DNA from: Streptomyces antimycoticus
Lineage (GTDB): Bacteria > Actinomycetota > Actinomycetes > Streptomycetales > Streptomycetaceae
Direction: 5' to 3'
Assembly (NCBI RefSeq): GCF_005405925.1
Contig: NZ_BJHV01000001.1
Span: 1,178,001-1,242,000 of the forward strand
Length of the DNA: 64,000 nt
Of the stretch, positions 27,201 through 40,700 are shown piece by piece (position 1 is the stretch's first letter; each line of letters begins with the position of its first letter). Made by a program: the position numbers and the translations under genes. The notes beneath the pieces were generated by a model, which saw only the letters and a list, made by a program, of their open reading frames with translations, was not told where the DNA came from and searched no databases.

Positions 27201-28765
27201 ACCCACCACCCACCGAAACCCCCACAACAACCGGCCCCTCCAAAGCCCCAAGCAACCCCGCACGATCCGCACCCACCACCACCGCACGATGCGACAACGC
27301 AGAACGAGCAGCCACCAACGACCACCCCACATCAGCGGAATCCAGATCCGAATTCCGCTCCGCGAAGGCCCGTAGGCGTACGGCCTGCGCCTGCAAACCC
27401 GCCTCGTCCCGGGCCGAGAGCACCCAAGGAATCGCCGGGAGTTCGATCCGCTCCGGCCCGGGCTCAGGCTCGCCCGTCGTCTCGGGGGCCTGCTCCAGAA
27501 TCACATGGGCGTTGGTACCGCTCGCCCCGAACGATGAGACTCCGGCGCGGCGGAGCCGACCGGCCTCCGGCCAGGCCGTCTGCTCGTCCAGGAGCGCCAC
27601 CGCGCCAGCGGACCAGTCCACGTGGGGAGTCGGCTCGTCGATATGCAGACTCTGCGGCAGCACACCGTGGCGCATCGCCATCACCATCTTGATCACACCG
27701 GCCACACCCGCTGCCGCCTGCGTATGACCAATATTCGACTTCAACGACCCCAACCACAGCGGCCGCTCCGGATCCCGGTCCTGACCGTACGTGGCCAACA
27801 ACGCCTGCGCCTCGATCGGATCACCCAGCGTGGTGCCCGTGCCGTGCGCCTCGACCGCGTCGATCTCCGACGCCGAAAGTCCGGCGCTCGCCAGCGCCTG
27901 CCGGATCACCCGCTGCTGCGACGGACCATTCGGCGCCGTCAACCCATTCGACGCACCATCCTGATTCACGGCCGAGCCCCGCACCACCGCCAGAACCGGA
28001 TGCCCGTTGCGCTCAGCATCAGACAACCGCTCCACCAACAGCAGCCCCACGCCCTCCGACCAACCCGTCCCATCCGCACCAGCGGCAAAGGACTTGCACC
28101 GGCCATCGGCGGCCAGCCCGCCCTGGCGCGTGAACTCCACAAAGACCTGCGGCGTCGCCAGCACGGTGACCCCGCCCGCGAGCGCCAGCGAGCACTCACC
28201 GCGCCGCAGCGACTCGCTTGCCAGATGCAGCGCCACCAGCGACGACGAACACGCCGTGTCCACCGTGAGGGCAGGCCCCTCCAAGCCGAACGTATAGGCC
28301 AGCCGCCCCGACGCCACGCTGCCCGCGATGCCCGTGCCCCGATAGCCCTCGATGTCCTCCGGGACATCGGCGAGCCACGAACCGTAGTCGTGGTACATCA
28401 CGCCCGTGAAAACCCCGGTCCGGCTGCCTTTGAGCGTATCGGGGGCAATTCCGGCCCGCTCGAATACCTCCCAGGCCGCCTCCAGCAGCAGCCGCTGCTG
28501 CGGATCCATCGCCAGCGCCTCACGCGGCGAGATACCGAAGAACCCGGCGTCGAACTCAGCGGCGTCATAGAGGAATCCGCCGTCTCGGGCGTACGAGGCA
28601 CCAGCGCCTTCCTTGGCTCCGGCCAAGGTCGCCAGATCCCAACCCCGGTCCGTGGGCAGCGCGGAGACCGCGTCGGTGGCCGAGTCGACCAGGCGCCACA
28701 GATCCTCGGGGACTCGACACCTCCGGGGAAGCGGCAGCTCATGCCCACGATCACAATCGGATCGT
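24206..28765 (-). other. PKS module 3: KS-AT(malonyl)-KR-ACP plus docking tail
   Basis: The KS (DTACSSS near 28255) carries a frameshift at 28708-28711. The AT has GHSIGE and HAFHS near 26630, the malonyl type, and its DNA closely matches the AT of module 8. [10 protein letters not shown] element precedes the KR. A second frameshift at 25546-25550 falls before the KR motif GGTGALGG (near 25430). The KR has LDD (B-type), with YATAN at the catalytic Tyr. The ACP has GFDSL near 24565. The tail ends in a helical acidic docking segment. Expected outcome: unbranched hydroxyl unit. Confidence 0.87.
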
Positions 28766-31700
28766 CGTCGATGGCCGGCAACGGCGTCGTCGGGGCGGCG
28801 GCGGGCAGCGAGCCCCATACCTCCGCCAGCACACGCTCGGCCAGCAGTTGCGGGGTGGGGTGATCGAAGACGGCGGTGGCGGGCAGCCGTACGCCGGTGG
28901 CCGCGCTGATCCGGTTGCGCAGTTCCACCGCGGTCAGCGAGTCGAAGCCGATTTCCTGGAAGGTCCGCGCGGTGTCGATGGACTCCGCGGAGACGTGGCC
29001 AAGGACACCGGCCACGTGTTCCCGCACCAGGCCCACGACCCGGTGTTCCCTTTCGGCGTCTGGCGCCCCGGCGAGTTCGTGCCGCAGTCCGGCCGGAGTG
29101 CCTCCGGTCCCGACTGCCCTACGGACGGGGGCGGTGACCAGACCGCTCAGGATCGACGGCAATGTGCCCGCGGCAGCCTGTTCCCGCAGCGCCGGCATGT
29201 TCAGGGGCGTGGCCAGCACCATCGCCTCATCGGCGGCGAGCGCCGCGTCGAACAGATCGAGTCCTTGTTTGCTGCTGATGCTCGTCCCCACGGACCGGGA
29301 GATCCTCGACAGTTGGACCTCGGCCAGATCGGTGGTCAGTTCGCTGCGTTCTTCCCAGAACCCCCACGCGATCGACACCCCCGGCAGCCCCTGCGCCCGC
29401 CGATGCGCAGCCAACGCATCCAAAAACCCATTCGCCGCCGCATAACTCCCCTGACCCGCATTCCCCAACACACCCGCCGCCGACGAAAACAACACAAACG
29501 CCGACAGATCCAACCCACACGTCACCTCATGCAAATACCAACCACCCAACGCCTTCGGCCCCAACACCCCAACCAACCGCCCCCCATCCAAAGAACCAAC
29601 CACCCCGTCATCCACCACACCCGCCGCATGCACCACCACCCCCAAACCCTCAATCGACCCCACCAACTCCGCCACCGCACCCCGATCCCCCACATCACAC
29701 GCCACCACCCGCACCCGCGCACCCAACCCCTCCAACTCCCCAACCAAACCCCCAACACCCGGAGCACCCCAACCCCGACGACTCACCAACACCACCTCAC
29801 CCACCCCATACACCGACACCAAATGACGCGCCACCAAACCACCCAACAACCCCGTCCCACCCGTCACCAACGCCACACCACCACCCACACCCGCCACCAC
29901 ACCGCCACTACCCGCACCACCACTCACACCGGCACCACTCACACCCACCAACCGCGGCACCCACACCCGCCCCCCACGCACCGCAACCTCCGACTCACCC
30001 AGCCCCACCACATCCGGAACCACACCCCCAACACCACCCTCATCAACACCCACATCCACCAGCACAAACCGCCCCGGATGCTCCGACTGCGCCGACCGCA
30101 CCAACCCCCACACCGCACCACCACCCACATCCTCCACACCCTCACCACCCACCGACACCGCACCCCGCGTCACCACCACCAACCGCGAACCCCCAAACCG
30201 CTCATCCCCCACCCACAACCGCAAAACCTCCAACACACCCACCACATCAACCCCCGACAACACCACACACCCCGGCACCACCCCACCCGAAGCAACCTCA
30301 CCCCACTCCACACACGACCCCACTCCACACACACCCACATCCACCCACTCCACCCGATACAACGCATCGCGGTTGCCCACCCGGGCGTCAGCGAGCTGTC
30401 CCTCCGGGACGGGTCGGAGTACGAGGGAGTCCACCGACAGGACCGCCTCACCCGCCTCATCGGTCACCCTCAGCGACACCGCGTCCGGCCCGGCGGGCGT
30501 CAGCGCCATCCGGACAGCGGACGCGCCGACCGCGTGCAGCCGGACGCCGCTCCAGGAGAACGGGAGATACGCCCCGCCGTCGTCGGTGATCAGGCCGCCC
30601 AGTCCGACGCCGTGCAGCCCGGCATCGAGCAGAGCCGGATGTATCGCGCAGCGCGCCGCATCACCTCTCGCCTCCTCCGGTACCGCCGCCTCGACGAAGA
30701 GCTCGTCTCCCCGCCGCCAGGCCTCCCGCAGCCCCTGGAACACCGGCCCATACGCATACCCCCGCTCCGCCAACGCCCCATAAACCCCCTCCACCCCAAC
30801 CCGCTCCGCACCCACCGGCGGCCACACCTCCACAGCCGACACCTCAACATCCGCCACCCCCACCACACCCACCGCATGCCGAACCCACTCACCCTCCCGA
30901 CACGAAAACACCGACACCGAACGGCGACCCCCCTCCCCGGGACCACCCACCGAAACCTGAACCTCCACCTCACCCCGCTCCGGAAGCACCAACGGCCCCT
31001 CCAACGTCAACTCCTCAACCACCCCACACCCCAACCGCAACCCCGCCTGCAACACCAACTCCACAAACCCCGTCCCCGGGAACAGGACCACACCGGATAC
31101 CGAGTGTTCGGCCAGCCACGGCTGACCGGCCAGCGAGAGCACACCGGTGAGCAGAGCACCTCCGGAATCGGGCAAGGGCACCACCGCACCCACGAGGGGG
31201 TGGTCGACCTCGGCCGAACCGGGTGTCGACCGGAGGGAAGCCGCCCAGAAGCGCCGACGCTGGAAGGCGTAAGTCGGCAGGTCGATGGCGTGCGCGTCCA
31301 GCCCGGCGAAGGCCGCCCGCCACTCCACCGCGACACCCCGGACATGCAACCGGGCCAGCGCGGTGAGGAAGGAGACCAGGCCGCCGTCGTCGCGGCGCAG
31401 CGATCCGGTGGTGATGATGGGGGTGTCGGTGGCGTCGGCGGTGTCCTGGATGCCGATGGTCAGCACCGGATGCGGACTGGCCTCCACGAACACCGTGTGC
31501 CCGAGCTCCAGCAGCCCCTCGATCGTGGACCGGAACTCCACGGTCTCGCGCAGATTCCGATACCAGTACCCGGCATCCAGCGCCGCGGTATCCATCAGCC
31601 GCCCGGTCACCGTCGAATAGAACGGCACCCGCCCACTACACGGCTCCACACCCGCCAGAGCCTCCGCCAGCTGCCCCCGGATCTCCTCCACCTGCGCCGA

Positions 31701-34700
31701 ATGCGAGGCGTAATCCACCGGAATCCGCTTGGCCTCCGGGAACTCCACCAACACCGCCTCCAGCACGTCGTCCGGACCGGACACCACCGTCGAGGCCGGG
31801 CCGTTCACCGCCGCCACCGACAACCCCGGACGGTCACGAAGCCGGTCCGCGGACACCGGAACGGACACCATCCCACCCCGACCGGACAGGGCCAGCAACG
31901 CCCTGCTCCGCAAGGCCACCACCCGCGCCCCATCCTCCAGCGACAAGCCACCCGCCACACACGCCGCCGCAATCTCACCCTGCGAATGCCCCACCACCGC
32001 CGACGGCACCACACCGTACGAACGCCACAACTCCGCCAACGACACCATCACCGCCCACAACACCGGCTGCACCACATCCACCCGACCCAGCGCCACCTCA
32101 TCACCCAACACATCCCACAACGACCACTCCACCAACGGAGCCAACGCATCCGCACACTCACCCAACCGCCCCGCGAACACCGGCGAGGACTCCGCCAACT
32201 CCAACGCCATCCCGACCCACTGCGACCCCTGCCCCGGGAAGACAAACACCACGCCACGATCCGCCCCGACCGCGCCGGTGAGCTCCACCGCGTCCAACCC
32301 ACGTCGCAATGTGGCGAGGTCCGTGCCCACGACGACGGTGCGATGTGGCAGCAGCGCACGCGTTGATGCCAGCGACCAGCCCACGTCCACCGGGTCAAGC
32401 ACGGGATGGTCGTCGACAAAGGTCCGCAATCGCTCGATCTGCGCCCGCAGACCCGCCTCGCTCGCGGCCGAGAGCACCCAGGGCACCGCCACCGGCGCCA
32501 CGCGATCCTGGCTGCTCTCGGCCGCCACCTCCGGTGCCTGCTCCAGAATGACGTGGGCGTTGGTGCCGCTCACGCCGAAGGCCGACACCCCGGCTCGTCG
32601 CGGTCGGCCTTCCTCCCGCCACTCGGCCGGCTCGGTGAGCAACTCCACCGCGCCGATGGACCAATCCACCTTCGGTGTCGGCTCATCCACATGCAGCGTT
32701 CGCGGCAGCACACCGTGGCGCATCGCCATCACCATCTTGATCACACCGGCCACACCCGCCGCCGCCTGCGTATGACCAATGTTCGACTTCAACGACCCCA
32801 ACCACAGCGGCCGCTCCGGATCCCGGTCCTGACCGTACGTGGCCAACAACGCCTGCGCCTCAATCGGATCGCCCAGCGTCGTCCCCGTACCGTGCGCCTC
32901 CACCGCATCCACATCCGCAGCCGACAAACGGGCATTCGCCAACGCCTGTCGGATCACCCGCTGCTGCGACGGACCATTCGGCGCCGTCAACCCATTCGAC
33001 GCACCATCCTGATTCACCGCCGAACCCCGCACCACCGCCAACACCCGATGCCCAAGACGCTGAGCGTCCGACAGTCGCTCCACGAGCAGCATGCCCACGC
33101 CCTCGCCCCACCCCGTGCCGTCCGCCGCCCCGGCGAACGCCTTGCACCGACCGTCCGGGGCCAGCCCGCGCTGGCGCGAGAACTCCACGAAAGTGCTGGG
33201 CGTCGCCATCACCGTCACGCCGCCCGCGAGCGCCAGCGAACACTCGCCCCGCCGCAGCGCCTCACTCGCCAGATGCAACGCCACCAGCGAGGACGAACAC
33301 GCCGTGTCCACGGTCAGGGCGGGGCCTTCCAGACCCAGCGCGTAGGCGATACGACCGGACATCACGCTGGTCGCGGCGCCGGTCAGGGCGTACCCCTCGT
33401 CCGATGCCGAGGGATAGCCCTGGGCCCAGCCGCCGATGAAGACACCGGTCCTGCTGGATCGCAGGGAGGTCGGCGCCATCCTGGCGCGCTCGAAGACCTG
33501 CCACGCCGACTCCAGCAGCAGTCGCTGCTGGGGGTCCATCGCCAGCGCCTCACGCGGGGAGATGCCGAAGAGTTCCGGGTCGAACTCCGCGGCGTCGTAG
33601 AGGAATCCGCCCGTACGCGCATAGCTGGTGCCGGGCCGGTCGGGATCCGGGTCGTACAGCGCGTCCGCGTTCCAGCCGCGGTCGTCGGGGAAGTCGCAGA
33701 GCACTTCCCGGCCCTCACTGACGACCCGCCACAAGTCCTCGGGGATTGGATGTCCCCCGGGAAACGGCAGCTCATCGCGATGATGGCGATCGGCTCGTCG
33801 AAGGCCACCGCGTCGACGGGCACAGCCTCCTCGGCGGTGGGCACCGCGAGGGAGCCCGACCGGTCGCCGCCGAGCAGTTCCGAGCACAGCAGGTCGGCAA
33901 CGGCCCGACAGCTCGGATGGTCGAACAACAAGGTGGCCGGGAGACGCAGTCCCGTACTCATGTTCAGCCGGGTCCGCAGCTCGACCGCCATCAGCGAGTC
34001 GAAGCCCAGTTGCCGGAAGGGCACCGTCGGGTCGATAGCCGCCGAGTCGCGATGCCCCAGGAGTTCGGCCGCATGCTCCCGTACCAGATCCACCAGCATC
34101 CGGTCCTGATCGGCCACGGGCACCCCGGCCAGTCGCCTCCGCAATCCGGTGAGGTCGCCTGCCTCCGCCAGGGCGCCGGAGCTCTTTCGCAGCTGTGGCA
34201 GATCGCTCAGCAGGGGGCTGGGCCGCCCGGCCATGAAGGCCGGGCCGAAGGTCTCCCAGTCGACGTCCGCGATGACCGGGCAGGGCTCGTCCGATCCGAC
34301 GACGTGGCGCAGTGCGGCGACGGCCGACTCCGGCCGCATCGGGCGCAGGCCGATGCGGCTCAGCCGCTCCTCTTCCTCGGGCGCGAGGCTGCTACCCCAG
34401 GTGCCCCATCCGATCGAGGTGGCCGGTAGGCCGCGTGCCCGGCGCCGCTGTGCCAAACCGTCGAGCAGGGCGTTCGCCGCCGCGTAACCGGCCTGGCCGG
34501 CGCCGCCCCAGACCGCCGCTGCCGAGGAGAAGAGGACGAACGCCTCCAGCGACGCATGGTCGAGCAGCTCGTCCAGGTGCAGGGCGCCGGTGACCTTGGC
34601 GTCGAAGACGGCGGCGTACTCGTCGAGATCCGCGTCGATCGCACCGCCGAAGCGCACGGTTCCCGCGAGATGGACCACGGCGGTGAGGTCCGGCACCGAC

Positions 34701-37700
34701 GCCAGCACCTCGGCGAGAGCGGCCCGGTCGGTCACATCGCAGGCCATCATGGTCACTCGTACGCCGAGCGCGGTCAGTTCCTCTTCCAGCGCGGCCGCCC
34801 CTGGGGCCTGCGGGCCGCGACGGCCGAGCAGCACCAGGTGCTCCGCGCCTGCCTGTGCCAGCCACCGTGCCACCTGTGCGCCCAGCGCTCCGGTACCTCC
34901 GGTGATCAGAACCGTGCCGTGCGGGCGCCATGCGTCGGCCGGTCCGGTCGTGGCCGCCGGTTCCAGCCTTCGGCCCAGGGCCGCCGAGGGCCGCACAGCG
35001 ACCTGGTCCTCGCCGACCGTCTCGGCGAGCACGGCGACGAACCTCCGCGCCACCTGCGCGTCCCACTGTGTGGGCAGGTCGATCAGGCCACCCCAGTGCG
35101 CGGATCGCTCCAGCCCGGCCACCCGTCCGAATCCCCATATCGCCGCCTGGGCGGGGCTGGGTTCCGGATCCCCCGGCAGGGCCGCGACGGCCGACCGGGT
35201 GACACACCACAGCGGCGCCTCGACCTCGGCGGCGGTGAGCGCACACAGCAGCTCGACAGTGTGCGCCATCCCCTGGGACAGGGCCCGACGCGTCGGATGC
35301 GGACGCTCGTCGAGGGCCAGGAACGAGACGACACCGGAGATGTCATCGGCTCCCACCGCATCCGTCAGCAGCCCGGTCAGGCTCTGACGCGCCGCGTCGT
35401 GCGGCACCTGGAGGGTACGGACCCGCGCGCCACCCTGCTCGGCCAGCGCCCGGGCACCGGCCATGGCCCACTCGTCCCCTTCGGGGACCACCGCCAGCCA
35501 TGTGCCCGGCAGGGTCGGGGTGTCCATCCCGGGCAGTGGCTTCCAGGTGATCCGGTATCGCCACGCGGCCGCGGCGGACTCGGCAGTGTCCGCCCCAAGC
35601 CAGAACGGTTCTCGTTGGAAGGCGTACGTCGGCAGCTCGACGGGCGAGACACCGGCGAAGAGCGGTCGCCAGTCGACTCGGACACCGCGCACATGGAGCT
35701 CGGCCAGGTGGCTCAGGAAACGCTGGATCGTGCCGTCGTCGCGGCGCAGCGATCCGGTGGTGAGGATCGGGATGTCGGTGGCGTCGGCGGTGTCCTGGAT
35801 ACCGATGGTCAGCACCGGATGCGGGCTCGCCTCGACGAACACCGTGTGCCCGAGCTCCAGCAGCCCCTCGATCGTGGACCGGAACTCCACGGTCTCGCGC
35901 AGATTCCGGTACCAGTACCCGGCATCCAGCTCCGCGGTATCCATCAGCCGCCCGGTCACCGTCGAGTAGAACGGCACCCGCCCGACACGCGGTTCCACGC
36001 CCGCCAGAGCCTCCGCCAGCTCTTCCCGGATCTCCTCCACCTGCGCCGAGTGCGAGGCGTAATCCACCGGAATCCGCTTGGCCTCCGGGAACTCCACCAG
36101 CACCGCCTCCAGCACGTCGTCCGGACCGGACACCACCGTCGAGGCCGGGCCGTTCACCGCCGCCACCGACAACCCCGGACGGTCACGGAGCCGATCAGCC
36201 GCCACCGGAACCGATACCATCCCACCCCGACCCGACAGGGCCAGCAACGCCTTGCTGCGCAAGGCCACCACCCGCGCCCCATCCTCCAGCGACAGACCAC
36301 CCGCCACACACGCCGCCGCAATCTCACCCTGCGAATGACCCACCACCGCCGACGGCACCACACCGTACGAACGCCACAACTCCGCCAACGACACCATCAC
36401 CGCCCACAACACCGGCTGCACCACATCCACCCGACCCAGCGCCACCTCATCACCCAACACATCCCACAACGACCACTCCACCAACGGAGCCAACGCATCC
36501 GCACACTCACCCAACCGCCGCGCAAACACCGGCGAGGACTCCATCAACTCCAACGCCATCCCAGCCCACTGCGACCCCTGCCCCGGGAAGACGAACACCA
36601 CGTCTCCGGATGCTCCGGTGCCCCGTACCACTCCGGGCACGGGCATCCCGTCGGCCACCGCGTCCAGACCGCCCAGCAACTCGTCGTAGTCAGCCCCCAC
36701 GACCACCGCGCGGTGCGACAACGTCGTACGTGTCGATGCCAGCGACCATCCCACCTCTGCCGGCGTGGAACGGGGACCGCGCGCCATGAACGCGCGGAGC
36801 CGCTCGGCCTGCGCCCGTAACCCCGCCTCGCCCTGACCCGACAACACCCAGGCGACCGCCCCGGCTTCGGGGCCACCTTCCCCGATGGGATCGGTCGGCT
36901 GGGCCGTCTGGGGGCTTGCTCCAGGATGACGTGCGCGTTGGTGCCGCTCACTCCGAACGACGAGACGCCCGCTCGGCGCGGACCACCGGCCGTGGGCCAC
37001 GGCATTGCCTCGGTGAGCAGCTCAACCCCGCCGCCGGACCAGTCGACGTGTGGCGACGGCGCATCCACGTGCAGTGTTCGCGGCAGCACGCCGTGGCGCA
37101 TCGCCATCACCATCTTGATCACACCGGCCACACCCGCCGCCGCCTGCGTATGACCGATATTGGACTTCACCGAGCCCAGCAGCAGTGGCCGCTCCGGCGC
37201 CCGGTCCTGACCGTAGGTGGCCAGCAATGCCTGGGCCTCGATGGGATCACCCAGCGTCGTACCCGTGCCGTGCGCCTCCACGGCGTCCACATCCGACGCC
37301 ACCAGCCCCGCGCCGGCCAGCGCTTGGCGGATCACTCGCTGCTGCGACGGACCATTCGGCGCCGTCAGCCCATTCGACGCACCATCCTGATTCACCGCCG
37401 AACCCCGCACCACCGCCAACACCCGATGCCCAAGACGCTCGGCGTCCGACAGTCGCTCGACCACCAGCATTCCGACGCCTTCGGCCCATCCTGTGCCGTC
37501 CGCCGCCGCCGCGAACGCCTTGCACCGCCCGTCCGCGGCCAGCCCCCGCTGACGGGAGAACTCCACGAACATCGCCGGTGTGGCCATCACCGTCACTCCG
37601 CCCGCCAAGGCCAGCGAGCACTCGCCCGCCCTCAGCGACTGCGCTGCCAGATGCAATGCCACCAGCGACGAAGAGCATGCCGTGTCCACGGTGACCGCCG

Positions 37701-40700
37701 GGCCTTCGAGGCCCAGGGTGTAGGACACCCGGCCCGAGGCCACGCTCGCCGCGGTGCCGGTCAGCCGATAGCCCTCGGCCGCCTCTCCGGCATCCGCCGC
37801 GTAGCCGGCCGACGAGGCTCCGATGAACACACCTGTGCCACTGCCCTTGAGGTGCCCCGCGGGGATCCCCGCCTGTTCCAACGCCTCCCACGCCGTCTCC
37901 AGCAGCAGCCGCTGCTGCGGGTCCATCGCCGCGGCCTCGCGCGGGGAGATGCCGAAGAAACCCGCGTCGAACTCGGCGGCGTCGTACAGGAATCCGCCGT
38001 CGCGTGCGTACGAGGTACCGGGGTGGTCGGGGTCGGGGTGGTAGAGGCCATCGAGATCCCAGCCCCGGTCGGACGGAAAGCCGGAGATGGCGTCTTCGCC
38101 GTCGGCCACGATCCGCCAGAGATCCTCCGGCGAGTGCACCCGGCCGGGGAACCGGCAGCCCATGCCCACGATCACCACCGGATCGCCACTGTCGGGCGTC
38201 GGCTCCGGCGCGGACACGGTCCGCTCGTCCACCCCGCCGTGGAGCCTGCGGTGCAGATGCTCGGCGAGCGCGGCGGGCGTCGGATAGTCGAACAACAAGG
38301 TGCTGGGTAGCGGGAGGGCGGTCGCCTCGCCCAGCCGTTCGCACAGCTCGACGGCGGTGATCGAGTCGAACCCCAGTTGCTTGAAGGTTCGCTCGGCGCC
38401 GATGGCCGCCACCGACTCGTATCCGAGCACGACGGCCGCGTGCGCCCGGACCATGCCGAGCACCTCGCCACCGCTCCGGCCCAGGTCCGAACCCTCAGGT
38501 CCGGAAGTGTCCTCGGGCCTTGAAGTGACCGCAGGTCCGTAAGTGTCCTCAGGCTCGGAGAGAACCGCAGGTCCGGAGGTGATCGCAGGTGCGGGCGTGG
38601 CCCCGCCCTCGGGGCCGGACACGGAAAACCAGTACGACTGCCGCTGGAAGGCGTACGTGGGCAGCGGAATCCGCCGCCCCCCGGACACCAGCGGGTCCCA
38701 TACCACCTGGGCGCCCGAGACATACAGCTCGGCCAGCGCGGTGACCAGGGCCAGTGGCTCGGGCCGGTCACGGCGGAGCGTGCCCACCAGCGTCCCGGGC
38801 CTGGTCAGGCAGTCGCGGGCCAGGGTGGTGAGCGCCCTGTCCGGGCCCAGCTCCACGATGGTGGTGACGCCCTCGTCTTCCAGCGCGCGAATGCCGTCCA
38901 GGAAACGTACGGTACGGCGGACATGCCGTATCCAGTACTCCGGGGAACACAGCTCTTCCGCCGTGGCACGGCTGCCGGTCACATTCGAGATGAGCGGTAT
39001 CCGCGGCGGCCGGTACGTGAGGCTCTCGGCGATATGCCGAAGCTCGTCCAGGACGGGGTCCAGATGCGGCGAATGGAAGGCGTGGCTGGTCCGGAGCCGC
39101 TTCGTTCTGCGTCCGCGGTGGGTCCACTCCGCCGCGAGGTCGAGTACGGCGCGCTCATCCCCCGAGATCACCGTGGCGGTCGGCCCGTTGACCGCGGCCA
39201 CGCAGATCCGGGCGCTGTCGTCCGCTGCCTCGCCCGTCATGAGGGTCCGGGTGACCTCGTCCTCGGTCGCTTCGAGCAGGACCATGGCGCCCGGTTCCGT
39301 CACGGCCTGCATCAGTCGGCCGCGGGCGGCGACGAAGGCGGCGGCGTCCGCCAGCGACAGCACACCGGCGACATGGGCGGCGCTCACTTCGCCGAGGGAG
39401 TGACCGATCAGCACGTCCGGTACGAGCCCGAAGTCCTCGAGCAGCCGGAAGAGCGCCACCTCCACCGCGAAGAGTCCGGCCTGGGCGTACAGCGTCTGGT
39501 CGAGCAGCTGGGCGTCGTCGCCGTGGATGACGTCCCGAAGGGGACGGTCGAGGTGTGCGTCCAGCGCCGTGCACACGGCGTCGAGCGCTTCGGCGAACAC
39601 GGGGAAGGCGGCGCTGAGTTCGCGTCCCATGCCGAGCCGCTGGGATCCCTGGCCGGCGAAGGCGAAGGCGAGCCTGCCCGCCCTCGCCGTGCCGGTCACC
39701 AGGCCGGGAGCCGTGCCGCCTTCGGCGAGCGTGTCCAGGCCGGGTGCCGTGGCGGTGGCCTCCCCGGCGATGAGCACCGCACGGTGTTCGAAGGTGGTTC
39801 GGGTGGTGGCGAGGGAGAAGGCGAGGTCGGTGAGGTTCGGCGACCGTTCCAGATACGGCCGTAGCCGTACCGCCTGGTCCCGGAGCGCGTCCGCGGTCGA
39901 CGCCGACAGCGCGAGCGGGACCGGAAGGGAGACAGGGGCAGGGACCGGAACCGGGCTCGGGAGGACCCCGGGCTCCGGGTCCGCGGAGGCGTGGGAGGGG
40001 ACCTGGGCGGGTGGTTCGGCAACCACCACATGGCAGTTGGTGCCGCCCATCCCGAACGAGCTGACGCCGGCGACCAGGCGGTGGTCCGCCTTCGGCCACT
40101 CCCCCGGTGCCAGGCGCATTTCCAGGTTGAGCTCGCCCAGGGGGATGCGGGGATTCGGCGTGCGGTGATGAAGACTGGCCGGCAGTTGACGGTGGTGGAT
40201 GGCCAGTGCCGTCTTCAGCAGTCCGGCGATACCGGCGGCGGCTTCGAGGTGGCCGATGTTGGTCTTCACCGAACCCAGCTGCACCGGCCCCGTCCCGGTC
40301 CGGCCGAAGACGGCACCCAGGGCCGCCGCCTCGACCGGGTCGCCGAGCGCCGTTCCGGTGCCGTGCAGTTCCACGTACTGCACCGCGCCGGGTGAGACCG
40401 CGGCCCGCCGCTGGGCCAGCCGGAGCACCTCTTGCTGACCACGGGGGTCGGGAGCGGTGAGCGAGGTACCGCCGCCGTCGTTGTTGACCGCGCTGCCCTC
40501 GATCACGCAGTAGACGGTGTCGCCGTCGGCGAGGGCGTCGGACAGCGGTTTCAGGACGACGATGCCACCGCCCTCGCCCCGCACATAGCCATTGGCGCGG
40601 GCGTCGAAGGTGAAGCAGCGGCCGTCCGGGGAGAGCGCGCCGAACGCGGCGATGTCGGCGGCGGTTTCCGCGGAGAGGTTCAGGTTCACCCCGCCCGCCA

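Noticed and set aside
24206..37000. Treating the frame-shifted pieces of PKS-A as separate genes
   Set aside because: Their apparent starts lie inside KS or KR domains and encode out-of-frame residues; the domain sequence is continuous across each break after adding one base.
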